Positions 1 to 9,173 of a DNA stretch of 64,000 nt are shown here, one piece after another (positions within the stretch are counted from its first letter, which is position 1; every line of letters begins with the position of its first letter). The translations under genes and the position numbers were made by a program. Location: the NCBI GenBank assembly GCA_037130365.1, contig JBAXTE010000008.1, positions 1-64,000 on the forward strand, in the 5' to 3' direction. A model generated the notes under the pieces. It ran no database searches. It was not told where the DNA came from and worked only from the letters and a program-made list of their open reading frames with translations. Source of the DNA: JBAXTE01 sp037130365. Lineage in GTDB: Bacteria; Bacteroidota; Bacteroidia; Bacteroidales; WCHB1-69.

Positions 1-11
1 GGTTCTAATTT

Positions 12-680
12 GTGACTTGGGAAAGTGAAAAAAATGAATTTTTAGAACCCACCATTAGAAATAATGTGGATATTGATAATGAATATTTATTTATGGATTT
101 AGGGCTTAATGTTGGTGACACATTCTTTATTCATCAAAATTCTTACTTTTTCCCTGATTCATTAGCTATTGTAAATTCTATAAGCTATATTAATAACTTA
201 AAAGTGATAACAACAAATCTACCTATTAGATATCTTTCCATTCAATCTGGTACTTTTTTGACTTTTATGGAATCTATAGGCCCTATTAATGGTATAAATT
301 ATTTATTTCAAAATCATTATGCAGACAAAGCTTATGGCCTTGTTTGTCATTTCAAGGATGATACACTATTTTATCACAATAATGATGCATGGGAATCTAG
401 GCCATGTTTTTTAGAGGGTGGAGGATTTGTTAAAGAATTTAGTTCAATCATAAAAAGCATCTATCCAAATCCAACAAACAGTTTGTTAAACATTGAACTA
501 AGCAAAATGTATACGGGAAATATATTATTATATAATATTTATGGGCAACTTGTATATGAAAGCAAGGTTGATAACATCATGAACCATATAATTAATGTGA
601 ATGATTTAGAACCTGGTTACTATTTCCTAAAGCTCTTTTCTATTAGAACTAAATATCAGGTTGGTTTTATTAAACTTTAA
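12..680 (+). CDS. T9SS type A sorting-domain protein, N-terminus missing
   Basis: Secreted or surface protein of unknown function with a T9SS C-terminal sorting domain (about residues 148-222, opening SIYPNPTNSLLNIEL and ending KYQVGFIKL). It opens at a GTG with no signal peptide. An in-frame TAA sits at 6-8, six bases upstream. The next protein is a paralogue: its IWES-TGLEPL...YNFDV...DTFFV stretch aligns with TWES...FLEP...MDLGL...DTFFI here. The aligned part of the paralogue lies about 110 residues in, so roughly 100 N-terminal residues including the signal peptide are missing. The gene is therefore probably broken by a nonsense or frameshift change at the window edge; a genuine GTG start cannot be excluded. 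Confidence 0.55.
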   Translation: MTWESEKNEFLEPTIRNNVDIDNEYLFMDLGLNVGDTFFIHQNSYFFPDSLAIVNSISYINNLKVITTNLPIRYLSIQSGTFLTFMESIGPINGINYLFQNHYADKAYGLVCHFKDDTLFYHNNDAWESRPCFLEGGGFVKEFSSIIKSIYPNPTNSLLNIELSKMYTGNILLYNIYGQLVYESKVDNIMNHIINVNDLEPGYYFLKLFSIRTKYQVGFIKL

Positions 681-755
681 AAGAATTATTCACTAACACT
701 GTTTAATTTATCTACCGTTAAACAACAAATGAATTATAGCCAAAACAAATTTATC

Positions 756-1769
756 ATGAAAAGAACATTATTAATTATTTACCTATTTACAATTTTAATA
801 GGTGTAAAAGGTCAAAACTACATCCCGTTTCCTATGGACAGCACAATTTGGTCGGTGAATTCTACCAAATATTTTGTGCATGGTGATACCACGATTGGAA
901 GCAACCATTACTCAAAAGTATGGATGCAAACCGATTCTGTTGAATTTACATTCGATATGGATAAAGCAACCTATTATGCAGCAATACGAAATGATACTGC
1001 AAACCAAAAGATTTATGGAGTTTATAATAAAGCAGATTCAATATATGACTACATTTGGGAATCTACTGGGTTAGAACCATTAAGATACAATTGTGACACT
1101 TGTGAATTGTTACTTTACAATTTCGATGTTAGAAATAGCACGGATACTTTTTTTGTATATTCATTTCCTTTTATTTCATCAGATGGTTTTAATAATAGAA
1201 CAGATCCAACATTTTTGAGGTTTAACCATATAATTGAATATAAAATTACAGGATTGCAAATGAGTAGCGACACAATTATTGGGATTATTAGAAAAGTTGT
1301 TCAACCAGAAAAAAATGAATGTTATGGACTTTCTGAATATTGGATAGAAGGGATTGGGGGCACAGCTGGCCTTTTTTCATTTGGAAATTATTGTATGTTA
1401 TATAGTGGAGAGGTTGAATTATTGTGTGTTACAGAAAAAGAGCAACTGTTATACAAACGAGATTCTATTTGTTATAGAAGGTTGATTAAATATCTTGGAA
1501 GTGTGAATGAATTTGCTAAATCCAATGATTTTACCCTTTATCCTAATCCAGTAATGAATGATGACTTTTGGATTAGAAGCAATTTACCTTATGATTTCGA
1601 AAAAGTTACAATAGAATTGTTCGATATTTATGGAAAAAAGGTTTTAAAATCTACTGTTGATATTAATCAGACTCCTATATCAACAGCCAATTTGGCTAAA
1701 GGGTATTATCTTTATAAAATTACAAACAAATTAAATCAAAAAGGTTATGGGAAAATTATTAAATTATAA
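756..1769 (+). CDS. T9SS type A sorting-domain secreted protein
   Basis: Secreted protein of unknown function. I chose the ATG at 756 because it begins directly with a signal peptide (MKRTLLIIYLFTILIGVKGQ); an ATG at 729 would add nine polar residues. The body is a beta-rich region with no recognised catalytic motif. The last ~75 residues form a T9SS sorting domain (FTLYPNPV..., VTIELFDIYGKKVL, end GYGKIIKL), so export to the surface by type IX secretion is expected. It is a paralogue of the truncated gene upstream. Its 3' end overlaps the following metalloprotease gene by 23 nt, which suggests co-transcription. Confidence 0.75.
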   Translation: MKRTLLIIYLFTILIGVKGQNYIPFPMDSTIWSVNSTKYFVHGDTTIGSNHYSKVWMQTDSVEFTFDMDKATYYAAIRNDTANQKIYGVYNKADSIYDYIWESTGLEPLRYNCDTCELLLYNFDVRNSTDTFFVYSFPFISSDGFNNRTDPTFLRFNHIIEYKITGLQMSSDTIIGIIRKVVQPEKNECYGLSEYWIEGIGGTAGLFSFGNYCMLYSGEVELLCVTEKEQLLYKRDSICYRRLIKYLGSVNEFAKSNDFTLYPNPVMNDDFWIRSNLPYDFEKVTIELFDIYGKKVLKSTVDINQTPISTANLAKGYYLYKITNKLNQKGYGKIIKL

Positions 1770-2661
1770 ATTAATTGCATTTTTGTTTTTGCCTAATTTA
1801 ACCTTTGGGCAACAATCTTGTGGCTTGAATTTTACGAATCCAAATTTACTGCTGACAAAGTATATACCAAATAGTATAAGTACTCCCGTGAAAACAATTC
1901 CCATTTCATTTCATGTTTGGAGAAAAAATGACGGTACAGGTAATTACTGGCAAGATATACAGGCATATAGAGATACTTTAAGAATGGTAGTGGGTTTTTT
2001 AAGTGAACAATATTCAGTCAATTGGAACCCCAGTGATCCAATTCCAAATGCTCAATTTATAAGTGATACAAAAGTTCGATTTGTTCTAGATACAATTTAT
2101 TATTATAATAACACTTATTTCGCAACATTATTTTTACCACATGGGGCATGTACTCAATATGTTAAATCAAATTTTCCTGAACGGTTGAAAAGTTTTCCAT
2201 ATCACTTAAATATTTGGAACGATACTACATCCCCAGCACTTGGGTCTTCTAGTGGCGTATGTTCACCAGATCAAGATGTTGGGACAATGAGGCAAGTGGC
2301 TGAAAGGTATCTCGATTCCGGATTGGATAAATTTTGGGGATTAGCCAATCATATGGCTCACGAATTTGGGCATAATTTTAATTTGGGGCATCCTTATGAT
2401 TCTGAAATTACGTATATTTACGATCCAGAATTTTTATGGGATTTGTTTGGTACTCAAAGACAGTCTTGGTGTACAAGTGTAGATATTAATCATGTCTGTT
2501 TTCATGATGCAAGTTTTTCATTAAACCCATACATAAATACAAACACTGCAACTAATAATATAATGGGTGGTTGTAGGTATGATAATAGACACATTACGGC
2601 ATTGCAATGTGGTCGAATTCATAGAGCATTAGCTGTAAGTGCGATAAGAAATTATGCTTAG
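1747..2661 (+). CDS. Metzincin-type metalloprotease domain (pappalysin/M43-like), ends at in-frame TAG
   Basis: Predicted secreted zinc endopeptidase. It has a signal peptide (residues 1-22, ...LIAFLFLPNLTFGQQ), a zinc site HEFGHNFNLGH at residues 205-215, and a Met-turn NIMGG around residue 273 followed by a CGRIHRAL helix as in M43-type enzymes. The usual metzincin motif is HExxHxxGxxH; here Asn replaces the Gly at the eighth position. The frame ends at TAG 2659-2661, but translation continues without another stop into the beta-helix/T9SS protein that follows. This is therefore the N-terminal part of one larger cargo protein. Without the C-terminal sorting domain it would not be exported by T9SS unless the stop is bypassed. 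Confidence 0.75.
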   Translation: MGKLLNYKLIAFLFLPNLTFGQQSCGLNFTNPNLLLTKYIPNSISTPVKTIPISFHVWRKNDGTGNYWQDIQAYRDTLRMVVGFLSEQYSVNWNPSDPIPNAQFISDTKVRFVLDTIYYYNNTYFATLFLPHGACTQYVKSNFPERLKSFPYHLNIWNDTTSPALGSSSGVCSPDQDVGTMRQVAERYLDSGLDKFWGLANHMAHEFGHNFNLGHPYDSEITYIYDPEFLWDLFGTQRQSWCTSVDINHVCFHDASFSLNPYINTNTATNNIMGGCRYDNRHITALQCGRIHRALAVSAIRNYA

Positions 2662-2721
2662 GGTTATTCAACAGTTCCTTATGAAATAACAACAACTCAA
2701 CTTTGGGATCATAGCCCTAAA

Positions 2722-5232
2722 ATGTATCAGGATATTGTTATTAAATCTGGTGGTGTTTTAACAGTTACTGGAGAAATATTAATGCCATATGAAGGAAAGT
2801 TAATTATTGAAAGGGGTGGAAAACTTGTGATAGATGGTGGAAAAATTAAGTGTTCAAGTGCCGACAAACAATGGAAAGGTATTGAAATTTGGGGTACTCC
2901 AGACAAAACCCAATATTTATCGGATTTACCCTATCAAGGTCAAATTGAAATACTGAATGGTGGTAGTATTGAAAATGCTGAAGTTGCTGTATATTTAGGG
3001 AAAAGAAATAGCCAAGGTAATTATATAAGTGGTTTTGAAGGTGGGCTATTTAAAGCAACCAATGCTACTTTTAAAAACAATAAAGTGGTTACTGTTTTTC
3101 AACCATATCATAATTATGCTCCAGGTAATCCGTATCTTTTAAAACCCAATTTGTCGTTTTTTAAAAAATGTATTTTTGAGACGAATTCATCTTGGAATTT
3201 TCCTAATACATATCCTGATGCTTTTGTTAAACTTTACGAAGTTGAAGGCATTGTATTTAGTGGTTGTACATTTCAGAATACTGCTCCAGCTAATTTTGCA
3301 GTTTATAACAGAGGTAAAGGAATTTATGCAATGGATGCCTATTTCTTTATTGATAAATATACTACTACCAATCCAACTACTACAACATACTGTATTTTTA
3401 ACAATTTGTACTATGCAATTGATGCAACAAAAACATGGTGGGATAACACACTTTCAATAAACAATACTGTTTTTAATTCAAATTATAGAAGTATCTACAT
3501 CAATGGTATATTAACACCTAAGATTACCAACAATACATTCAATATACCCGATTTCGATATAAATATTACGGTTGTATTACCCACAAACAATCAACCTTAT
3601 GGTTTGTATTTAGATGCTTCAACTGGTTATACTGTTGAGAATAATAGTTTTAATAGTTCTACCGCAAATCGCTCATCAAAATACGGAGCGATTATTAACT
3701 TTTCAGGAAGTGCTAATAATAGAATTTATAGAAACACTTTTAATAATATGTATGTGGGTAGTTCTGCACAAGGTAATAATAGAGGTACAGGAACGGGGTT
3801 AGTCTTTAAATGCAACGAATACACCAATTGTGGTAAAGATATTAGCATGGGTCCATATAGTCGGTTCGTTGGTGCTGCATCGTTATATCAAGGTAGCTTG
3901 ACTGAACCTGCAGCTAATTTATTTTCTCATGCTGGCACTCCTCAATCGGATATTTATAATGAATCATGGACTATAAATTACTATCATAACGCCACAGCAA
4001 CCCCAATTCCATTTTGGGTACCGATTAATTATTCAACACCTGTTTTTTTATATAATACAAACATTACGTATAATAAAACACTTCAATGCCCAATTACAGG
4101 AAGTGGTGGCTCGAGTAAAAATATAGCTAATTCATACTCAAATATTCAAAGTATTACCACAGAAATAGCAACTATAGACCATCAATTAAGTAACCTTATT
4201 GATGGTGGCAACACGAATCTATTGATAAATGAGGTTTCTAATTCTCCCTCATGGGATGCACTTAATTTGAGAAATAATTTATTAAACAATTCACCTTTTC
4301 TTTCAGATACTGTGCTTATTTCCACAGTAGAAAATGAGTCGGCAATGCCTCCATTAATGCTTACACAAGTGTTAACAGCTAATCCGCAAGCTATAAAATC
4401 CGAAAACATTAAAGAGCGAATTGAAAACAGACAAAATACAATTCCTCAATATTTAATGAATCAAATTGAAAATAGTGGTAAATCTATTTCTGCAAAAGAA
4501 AACTTTGAATCAAATGCTTTGATGCTTCGCAATAAGCGAGCAAATATAATTTATTCATTAATAGCTGAACTTAAAGAAGATACATTAAATAAATATGCAG
4601 TTGATAGTATTTGTAACCTTTTAAAAATTGAAACTTCAAACACAACACTATTCAATCAATATTTATTAATGTTGCAATCAAACAGAACTAATTCTGCTTT
4701 TGAATATTTGAATCAAATTAATGAGAAAAATGATGCAGACTTAAGCTTTTTGGCTGCAATTGTTTACGATATTAAGTTGAATGTTAAAAAAATCGACAGT
4801 TTGTCTATTCAAGACATTAATAGGTTAACTCAAATAACAAGCAACGAAGAATCTAGCAATTCAAACATTGCTCGTAGTTTACTTCTAAGAGCAAACAAAA
4901 TTAACTATGCTGAACCAATAAATGACATTACTCAAATTAGCAAAGGAAAAAGAGTTAGTAATATTAAAACAGATCAAGATAATAATACACGTTTAAAGAT
5001 TTATCCAAATCCAGCTAAAGAATGGGTAATCGTATATTATAAAGTTGAATCCGTTCCTTCAAAAATTGAAATTTGTGATTTATTAGGTAAAGTAGTTTTA
5101 TCAAAAGTTGTTGAACAAAGCGAAGGTGAAATATTAATCGAAACTTCTTCACTTACTTCTGGTAGCTATATATTAAAACTACAATCTGATGATAATACGT
5201 TAAGAACCATAAAGTTAACAATTAGTAATTAA
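2722..5232 (+). CDS. Parallel beta-helix protein with T9SS sorting domain (C-terminal part of split metalloprotease)
   Basis: 836 codons from the first ATG after the TAG, with no signal peptide of its own. Residues ~1-60 (DIVIKSGGVLTVTGEILMPY, GGKLVIDGG) and the following ~330 residues show repeated N-rich right-handed beta-helix turns (YCIFNNLYYAIDAT, NNTVFNSNYRSIYING, ENNSFNSS). A helical segment follows at ~460-750, then a T9SS type A domain (LKIYPNPAKEWVIVYY ... RTIKLTISN). The upstream codons 2662-2721 are in the same frame and read GYSTVPYEITTTQLWDHSPK, which resembles the usual linker between metzincin and beta-helix modules in Bacteroidota cargo. A free-standing start at 2722 is less likely than one interrupted gene. 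Confidence 0.7.
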   Translation: MYQDIVIKSGGVLTVTGEILMPYEGKLIIERGGKLVIDGGKIKCSSADKQWKGIEIWGTPDKTQYLSDLPYQGQIEILNGGSIENAEVAVYLGKRNSQGNYISGFEGGLFKATNATFKNNKVVTVFQPYHNYAPGNPYLLKPNLSFFKKCIFETNSSWNFPNTYPDAFVKLYEVEGIVFSGCTFQNTAPANFAVYNRGKGIYAMDAYFFIDKYTTTNPTTTTYCIFNNLYYAIDATKTWWDNTLSINNTVFNSNYRSIYINGILTPKITNNTFNIPDFDINITVVLPTNNQPYGLYLDASTGYTVENNSFNSSTANRSSKYGAIINFSGSANNRIYRNTFNNMYVGSSAQGNNRGTGTGLVFKCNEYTNCGKDISMGPYSRFVGAASLYQGSLTEPAANLFSHAGTPQSDIYNESWTINYYHNATATPIPFWVPINYSTPVFLYNTNITYNKTLQCPITGSGGSSKNIANSYSNIQSITTEIATIDHQLSNLIDGGNTNLLINEVSNSPSWDALNLRNNLLNNSPFLSDTVLISTVENESAMPPLMLTQVLTANPQAIKSENIKERIENRQNTIPQYLMNQIENSGKSISAKENFESNALMLRNKRANIIYSLIAELKEDTLNKYAVDSICNLLKIETSNTTLFNQYLLMLQSNRTNSAFEYLNQINEKNDADLSFLAAIVYDIKLNVKKIDSLSIQDINRLTQITSNEESSNSNIARSLLLRANKINYAEPINDITQISKGKRVSNIKTDQDNNTRLKIYPNPAKEWVIVYYKVESVPSKIEICDLLGKVVLSKVVEQSEGEILIETSSLTSGSYILKLQSDDNTLRTIKLTISN

Positions 5233-5259
5233 TAAAAACCAAACACAAATTGGCTTTTT

Positions 5260-5318
5260 AAATCCGTGTGGTGTATTTCTTGTTTTGAATTCAAACAATT
5301 AATCACTAACACGGATTT
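5260..5318. terminator. Convergent-gene terminator hairpin
   Basis: Ten-base perfect arms AAATCCGTGT (5260-5269) and ACACGGATTT (5309-5318) enclose a long loop and are followed by a T-run; A/T tracts lie on both sides. It sits between the convergent T9SS gene and the histidine kinase gene, as expected for a bidirectional terminator, although the ~39-nt loop is long. Confidence 0.5.
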
Positions 5319-5331
5319 TTTATAAAAATTA

Positions 5332-8300
5332 TCACTTTTTAATTTTCAAATCTTTTCCTTTAGGTAGTGTAAAGTAGAAAGTAGAGCCTTTTCCTACTTC
5401 TGATTCAAACCAAATTGTGCCACCAAAATCAACAATAATATTCTTCACCATCGCTAACCCTAAACCCATTCCGCTTGTTTTGGTAGTGAAATTGGGTGAA
5501 AAAATACGCTCTCTTACCTCGTCTGCAATACCAATTCCATTATCCTCTACACTTACCAACCAAGCCAATTCGTCGTAATCTTGAATTTTGATATTGATTA
5601 ATCCTTGATGGTTTGATTTTATAGCTTGAACGGCATTTCTAATTAAGTTATTAAAAACCCGAATCATTTGATTTTTATCAATTTCTATCAAATAATCACG
5701 TTCCTTATCGCACACAATTTTAATAGTAACAGACGGATAATTGTGCAATGGAACTATAGATTCAACCAATTCGAGCAAATCTTCTTTAGAATAAGCTCCT
5801 TCTGGCATTTTGGCAAAACTAGAAAATGAAGTGGCAATATCTGCCAAAGTATCTATTTGTTCAATTAATGTTTTTGCGAACTGAGTTAAGCGCGTTTCCC
5901 AATTGGGATCTCCGTTATGCCAAGTGCGTTCTAACATCTGTACGCTCAATTTCATAGGAGTTAACGGATTCTTGATCTCGTGGGCAACCTGTTGTGCCAT
6001 CTCACGCCAAGCCTGCTCTCGTTGCGACGAAGCAAGTAATTCGGCACTCATTCTCAACTCTTCCACCATTTTATTGTACACTTCCACCAAATTCCCAATT
6101 TCATCAGTAGATTTCCACTCAATCTTCTCGTTTTTATCTCCTAGTTGAATTTGGCTCATTTGCTCCTTTATCAAAATCAACGGTCGAGAGATGTATCTAG
6201 CTAGCAAAAGAGCAATGATAATTGTAATGAAGATAACAAACATATAAATGCTCAAAAACGTCACAACAAACGACGACATTTCGTTATTTAACTCCTTTTG
6301 CTTTGCAAAATAGGGCATATTAATGTACAGCAAAACATCTCCACTTCTATTTAAAAATGGCATATATACCGACCAATACTTTTGTTTCCCGATATATTCA
6401 TCGTGAAAATAAAGTGTTTTTTTATTCAATTTAAAATCATAAAGAGCATCCGTGTTCATTTTGTCTTGAATTAGCCCTTGTTGAAACATTTGTGGACGAG
6501 ATGATGCAATTAACTGTCCTTCAACGTTATAAACATTAATATCGGTAAAATAACGTTCAGATAGTTTTACGGCTGTTTGATTGATAAACGAGATTACATC
6601 GTCTGTAAGTAGTTGTTGATTATTGAGTTGTTCTTCAAATTGAATAAGAATTGAGTGCGTCTTTTCATTCACAAATTCCACATTTTTCTTATTATTCAAG
6701 GTCAAAAAATAATAAATTGTCACCATTCCAATCAATATAAACGAAACGATGATTATGCTAATCATATAAATCTGCATTCGGAGTTGAAATGATAATTTAT
6801 TACGAATTAAATTTACAGGATTTAGGATTATCAAACTAATAATCAATAACATAACTCCGTATAGGATAAAAAAGAAAGATACAGATGCGCCTTGTTCGAA
6901 AAAGGTAAGATTTCGTTTTCCAATAATGATTGTTTCGTGATCGTTAAATCGATAATAAAGATGGGTAAATCCATCTAACACAAAATACAGATTCTCTGAC
7001 TTATACTTTTTATATAAGTTCAACTTTGTACTGTATGAAAACTTTCCGTATTGATTTACCAAATCGTTATGAACATACCGCGCGTATGAATACCGAGAAA
7101 AGTCGTTGTTTAATCCTTTGCGCTTTTTATCAATCAGCAACTCTGGATAGCCAGAATCATTGACATACGTTTTGGAATCGAATTCGATAAATAATTTAAA
7201 CTTTTTAATCTGGTTGGTTTTCGAAATATGTTGAAGGTCTATAGTTAGTAAATAGCTAATTTGACCAGGAGCATAGTTCATAAACCAAAGATTCTCAATT
7301 TTCGTAGGTGAACCAGAAGCAGCAATCTTTTGATCAAAATACGCAGAACACTCTATTTTGTAATTTTCGGGTTGAATTCTCAACACTCTATTTTCGCTGC
7401 AAACGGTTACATTAATCTTGTATTTCGATGAAAATGTACTCAAATATGTCCGATCGAGATAATCGAGTAATTTAGCTTCACTTTTGGACAAACTAGCAAT
7501 AAAATCATTCACTTTCGAATCAGCCACAATCAGATTTGAAACTTCACCCAGACGATACTCGGTAATAGGATCGTGTTGGGTTCCTAATTTTCCTGCGATA
7601 AGTATACGCTCATCTCGCTCTTTAATTGAATAAAATTCATCAAACAATTGACTTACAAAAACAGAAAAAAGGAGTAGCAAAATTACTTTAATAAATCCCT
7701 TACTTATGGTTATTTGCTTTAACATTAAGAAAGCTACAAAAATATAGTATCCATAAAAGTAGATCCAAATGATTTTATATGATGTTAAAAACGAATAGTT
7801 TACAAATGTAAACAGGCCGATTGAAACTAAGAAAATTAGCCAGAACGTGTTCTTTTTAGTAATTGAATCTGCAATTCTGACAAAATAATAGGAAATATAA
7901 ATAAATAAAACCAATAAGATTCCAATTATTAAAAACACTAAATAATTGAGATATGTGTAGTTAAATATACTATCGTTATTGAAAGATATGGATGAATTAA
8001 AGACAATACTTTTGAATAGAAGCACAAATATTTTGTACGTAAAAAACTGAATAAAAAGAACTCCAAAAGTAATAAATAAATTAAGCCACTTATTAAAAAA
8101 TTGTTTTGGCTTATAAAAAGTAAATGCCTTTTTAATAAGAAGAATAGAAAATATTAATACAATCGAATGAAGAAGAAGATCTCCAAGCGAAGGAAGCCAA
8201 GAAGAAGATGCATAATAAATTGGAGAAAATAATTTGCTTTGATATAAAAATACAGGAGCCTTAAAAATAAAGAATAAAAACCTAATCACAAGAATAAAAA

Positions 8301-9054
8301 CAGCAATTAAAAATAAAAATAATGCTATCAAGCGGGGTCGTGAAGTGAGGTAACGAATCAAAATCAAATGAACAGCAAACAAGAATAGCGCTAATGATAC
8401 ACTTAATAGAAAAATTATTTGTAGAGTTACGTAATCAGTATTTGTTTTGTCTTCGTCTAAAAACAAGGTAAATAAAAACCTTTTTTGTGCATCATGAACC
8501 GCATATTCTCCAATACTGGTCTTTAATTGAATATCTTGATCAATGTGATAATCTGGAGCAAAAGAGTTTTCTAAGTATGAATTTTCGTAGAGAAAATTGT
8601 ATTTTATCAAAGCCAAACCCAGTACCGTGACTTTACCTTTTTTAATAAAAACCGGTTGATACCAACCATTTAAGAGCTGAATAATGGGTTTTGAATATAA
8701 TGCACTATCAAAATTTAATGAAAGCGGCACCCTGTTGGTTGACCAATAAGTCATCGCAGAGTCGGTAAAAAGATAAAAAGCTATTCCGTTTTCTTCAAAT
8801 TGTGAACTCAAATCTAACGTCTTTAAAACAGAATCTTTAACTGAAGTTGAGAAAACAGTTGAAAGGTTTTGGACTTTTTCGGTTAAGCTGGACTCCTTTT
8901 TAACCAATTTTTCTTCAATATTCTGGCGTGCTGAAGACAATCTGATACTTACATTTTTATGTCTGTAATACTGATAACAGGAAACAAGAGCAAATAGGAA
9001 ACTGAAAATTAGCATCCACAAATATTTCTGTTGAAAAATCTTAAGTACCTTCAT
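5332..9054 (-). CDS. Large membrane sensor histidine kinase (NtrY-like)
   Basis: Inner-membrane two-component sensor of 1240 residues. Predicted TM helices lie at ~12-30, seven or eight between 208 and 472, then 724-744, 760-783 and 929-953. Extracytoplasmic regions of ~175, ~250 and ~145 residues lie between them. A HAMP linker (~953-1005) precedes the HisKA phospho-acceptor H-box AHEIKNPLTP (His1025), N-box FNNLIRNAVQA (~1134), G1 DNGIGI (~1168) and G2 GMGLGLAMV (~1192). All kinase motifs look intact. No response regulator lies nearby, so its partner is unknown. It is the last gene of the minus-strand block, separated from mnmG by a gap carrying a parS site. Confidence 0.9.
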   Translation of the reverse strand: MKVLKIFQQKYLWMLIFSFLFALVSCYQYYRHKNVSIRLSSARQNIEEKLVKKESSLTEKVQNLSTVFSTSVKDSVLKTLDLSSQFEENGIAFYLFTDSAMTYWSTNRVPLSLNFDSALYSKPIIQLLNGWYQPVFIKKGKVTVLGLALIKYNFLYENSYLENSFAPDYHIDQDIQLKTSIGEYAVHDAQKRFLFTLFLDEDKTNTDYVTLQIIFLLSVSLALFLFAVHLILIRYLTSRPRLIALFLFLIAVFILVIRFLFFIFKAPVFLYQSKLFSPIYYASSSWLPSLGDLLLHSIVLIFSILLIKKAFTFYKPKQFFNKWLNLFITFGVLFIQFFTYKIFVLLFKSIVFNSSISFNNDSIFNYTYLNYLVFLIIGILLVLFIYISYYFVRIADSITKKNTFWLIFLVSIGLFTFVNYSFLTSYKIIWIYFYGYYIFVAFLMLKQITISKGFIKVILLLLFSVFVSQLFDEFYSIKERDERILIAGKLGTQHDPITEYRLGEVSNLIVADSKVNDFIASLSKSEAKLLDYLDRTYLSTFSSKYKINVTVCSENRVLRIQPENYKIECSAYFDQKIAASGSPTKIENLWFMNYAPGQISYLLTIDLQHISKTNQIKKFKLFIEFDSKTYVNDSGYPELLIDKKRKGLNNDFSRYSYARYVHNDLVNQYGKFSYSTKLNLYKKYKSENLYFVLDGFTHLYYRFNDHETIIIGKRNLTFFEQGASVSFFFILYGVMLLIISLIILNPVNLIRNKLSFQLRMQIYMISIIIVSFILIGMVTIYYFLTLNNKKNVEFVNEKTHSILIQFEEQLNNQQLLTDDVISFINQTAVKLSERYFTDINVYNVEGQLIASSRPQMFQQGLIQDKMNTDALYDFKLNKKTLYFHDEYIGKQKYWSVYMPFLNRSGDVLLYINMPYFAKQKELNNEMSSFVVTFLSIYMFVIFITIIIALLLARYISRPLILIKEQMSQIQLGDKNEKIEWKSTDEIGNLVEVYNKMVEELRMSAELLASSQREQAWREMAQQVAHEIKNPLTPMKLSVQMLERTWHNGDPNWETRLTQFAKTLIEQIDTLADIATSFSSFAKMPEGAYSKEDLLELVESIVPLHNYPSVTIKIVCDKERDYLIEIDKNQMIRVFNNLIRNAVQAIKSNHQGLINIKIQDYDELAWLVSVEDNGIGIADEVRERIFSPNFTTKTSGMGLGLAMVKNIIVDFGGTIWFESEVGKGSTFYFTLPKGKDLKIKK

Positions 9055-9142
9055 CTTTCAAATATTTAAACAAAAATCAACTCAAAATAGAGTTTTAAAC
9101 TAGAATGAACATATATCACTAGAAATGAACAATTTGCTACGA

Positions 9143-9158
9143 TGTTTCACGTGAAACA
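9143..9158. promoter_or_regulatory. parS: parS centromere-like site 1
   Basis: Perfect 16-bp palindrome TGTTTCACGTGAAACA, matching the ParB/Spo0J consensus TGTTNCACGTGAAACA. It lies between mnmG and the histidine kinase gene. It is expected to load ParB for chromosome segregation near the origin. Confidence 0.9.
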
Positions 9159-9173
9159 TTTTGTAGTTATCAA

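Larger units (their letters stand above)
1747..5232 (+). pseudogene. Full-length metzincin / beta-helix / T9SS gene interrupted by one amber codon
   Basis: Reading 1747-5232 in a single frame gives 1161 sense positions interrupted only by TAG at 2659-2661. The order is signal peptide, metzincin domain, linker, beta-helix, helical region, T9SS sorting domain, a coherent architecture. TAG is used as a normal stop elsewhere in the window (for example the YfhO-type gene at 40384-40386 and the TPR gene at 49320-49322). A nonsense mutation or a sequencing error is therefore the simplest explanation; readthrough remains possible. The two halves are also listed separately. Confidence 0.65.

Noticed and set aside
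1747..5232. Genome-wide reassignment of TAG to a sense codon
   Set aside because: TAG closes other intact genes at their expected lengths (40384-40386, 49320-49322), so only local readthrough or mutation is reasonable.
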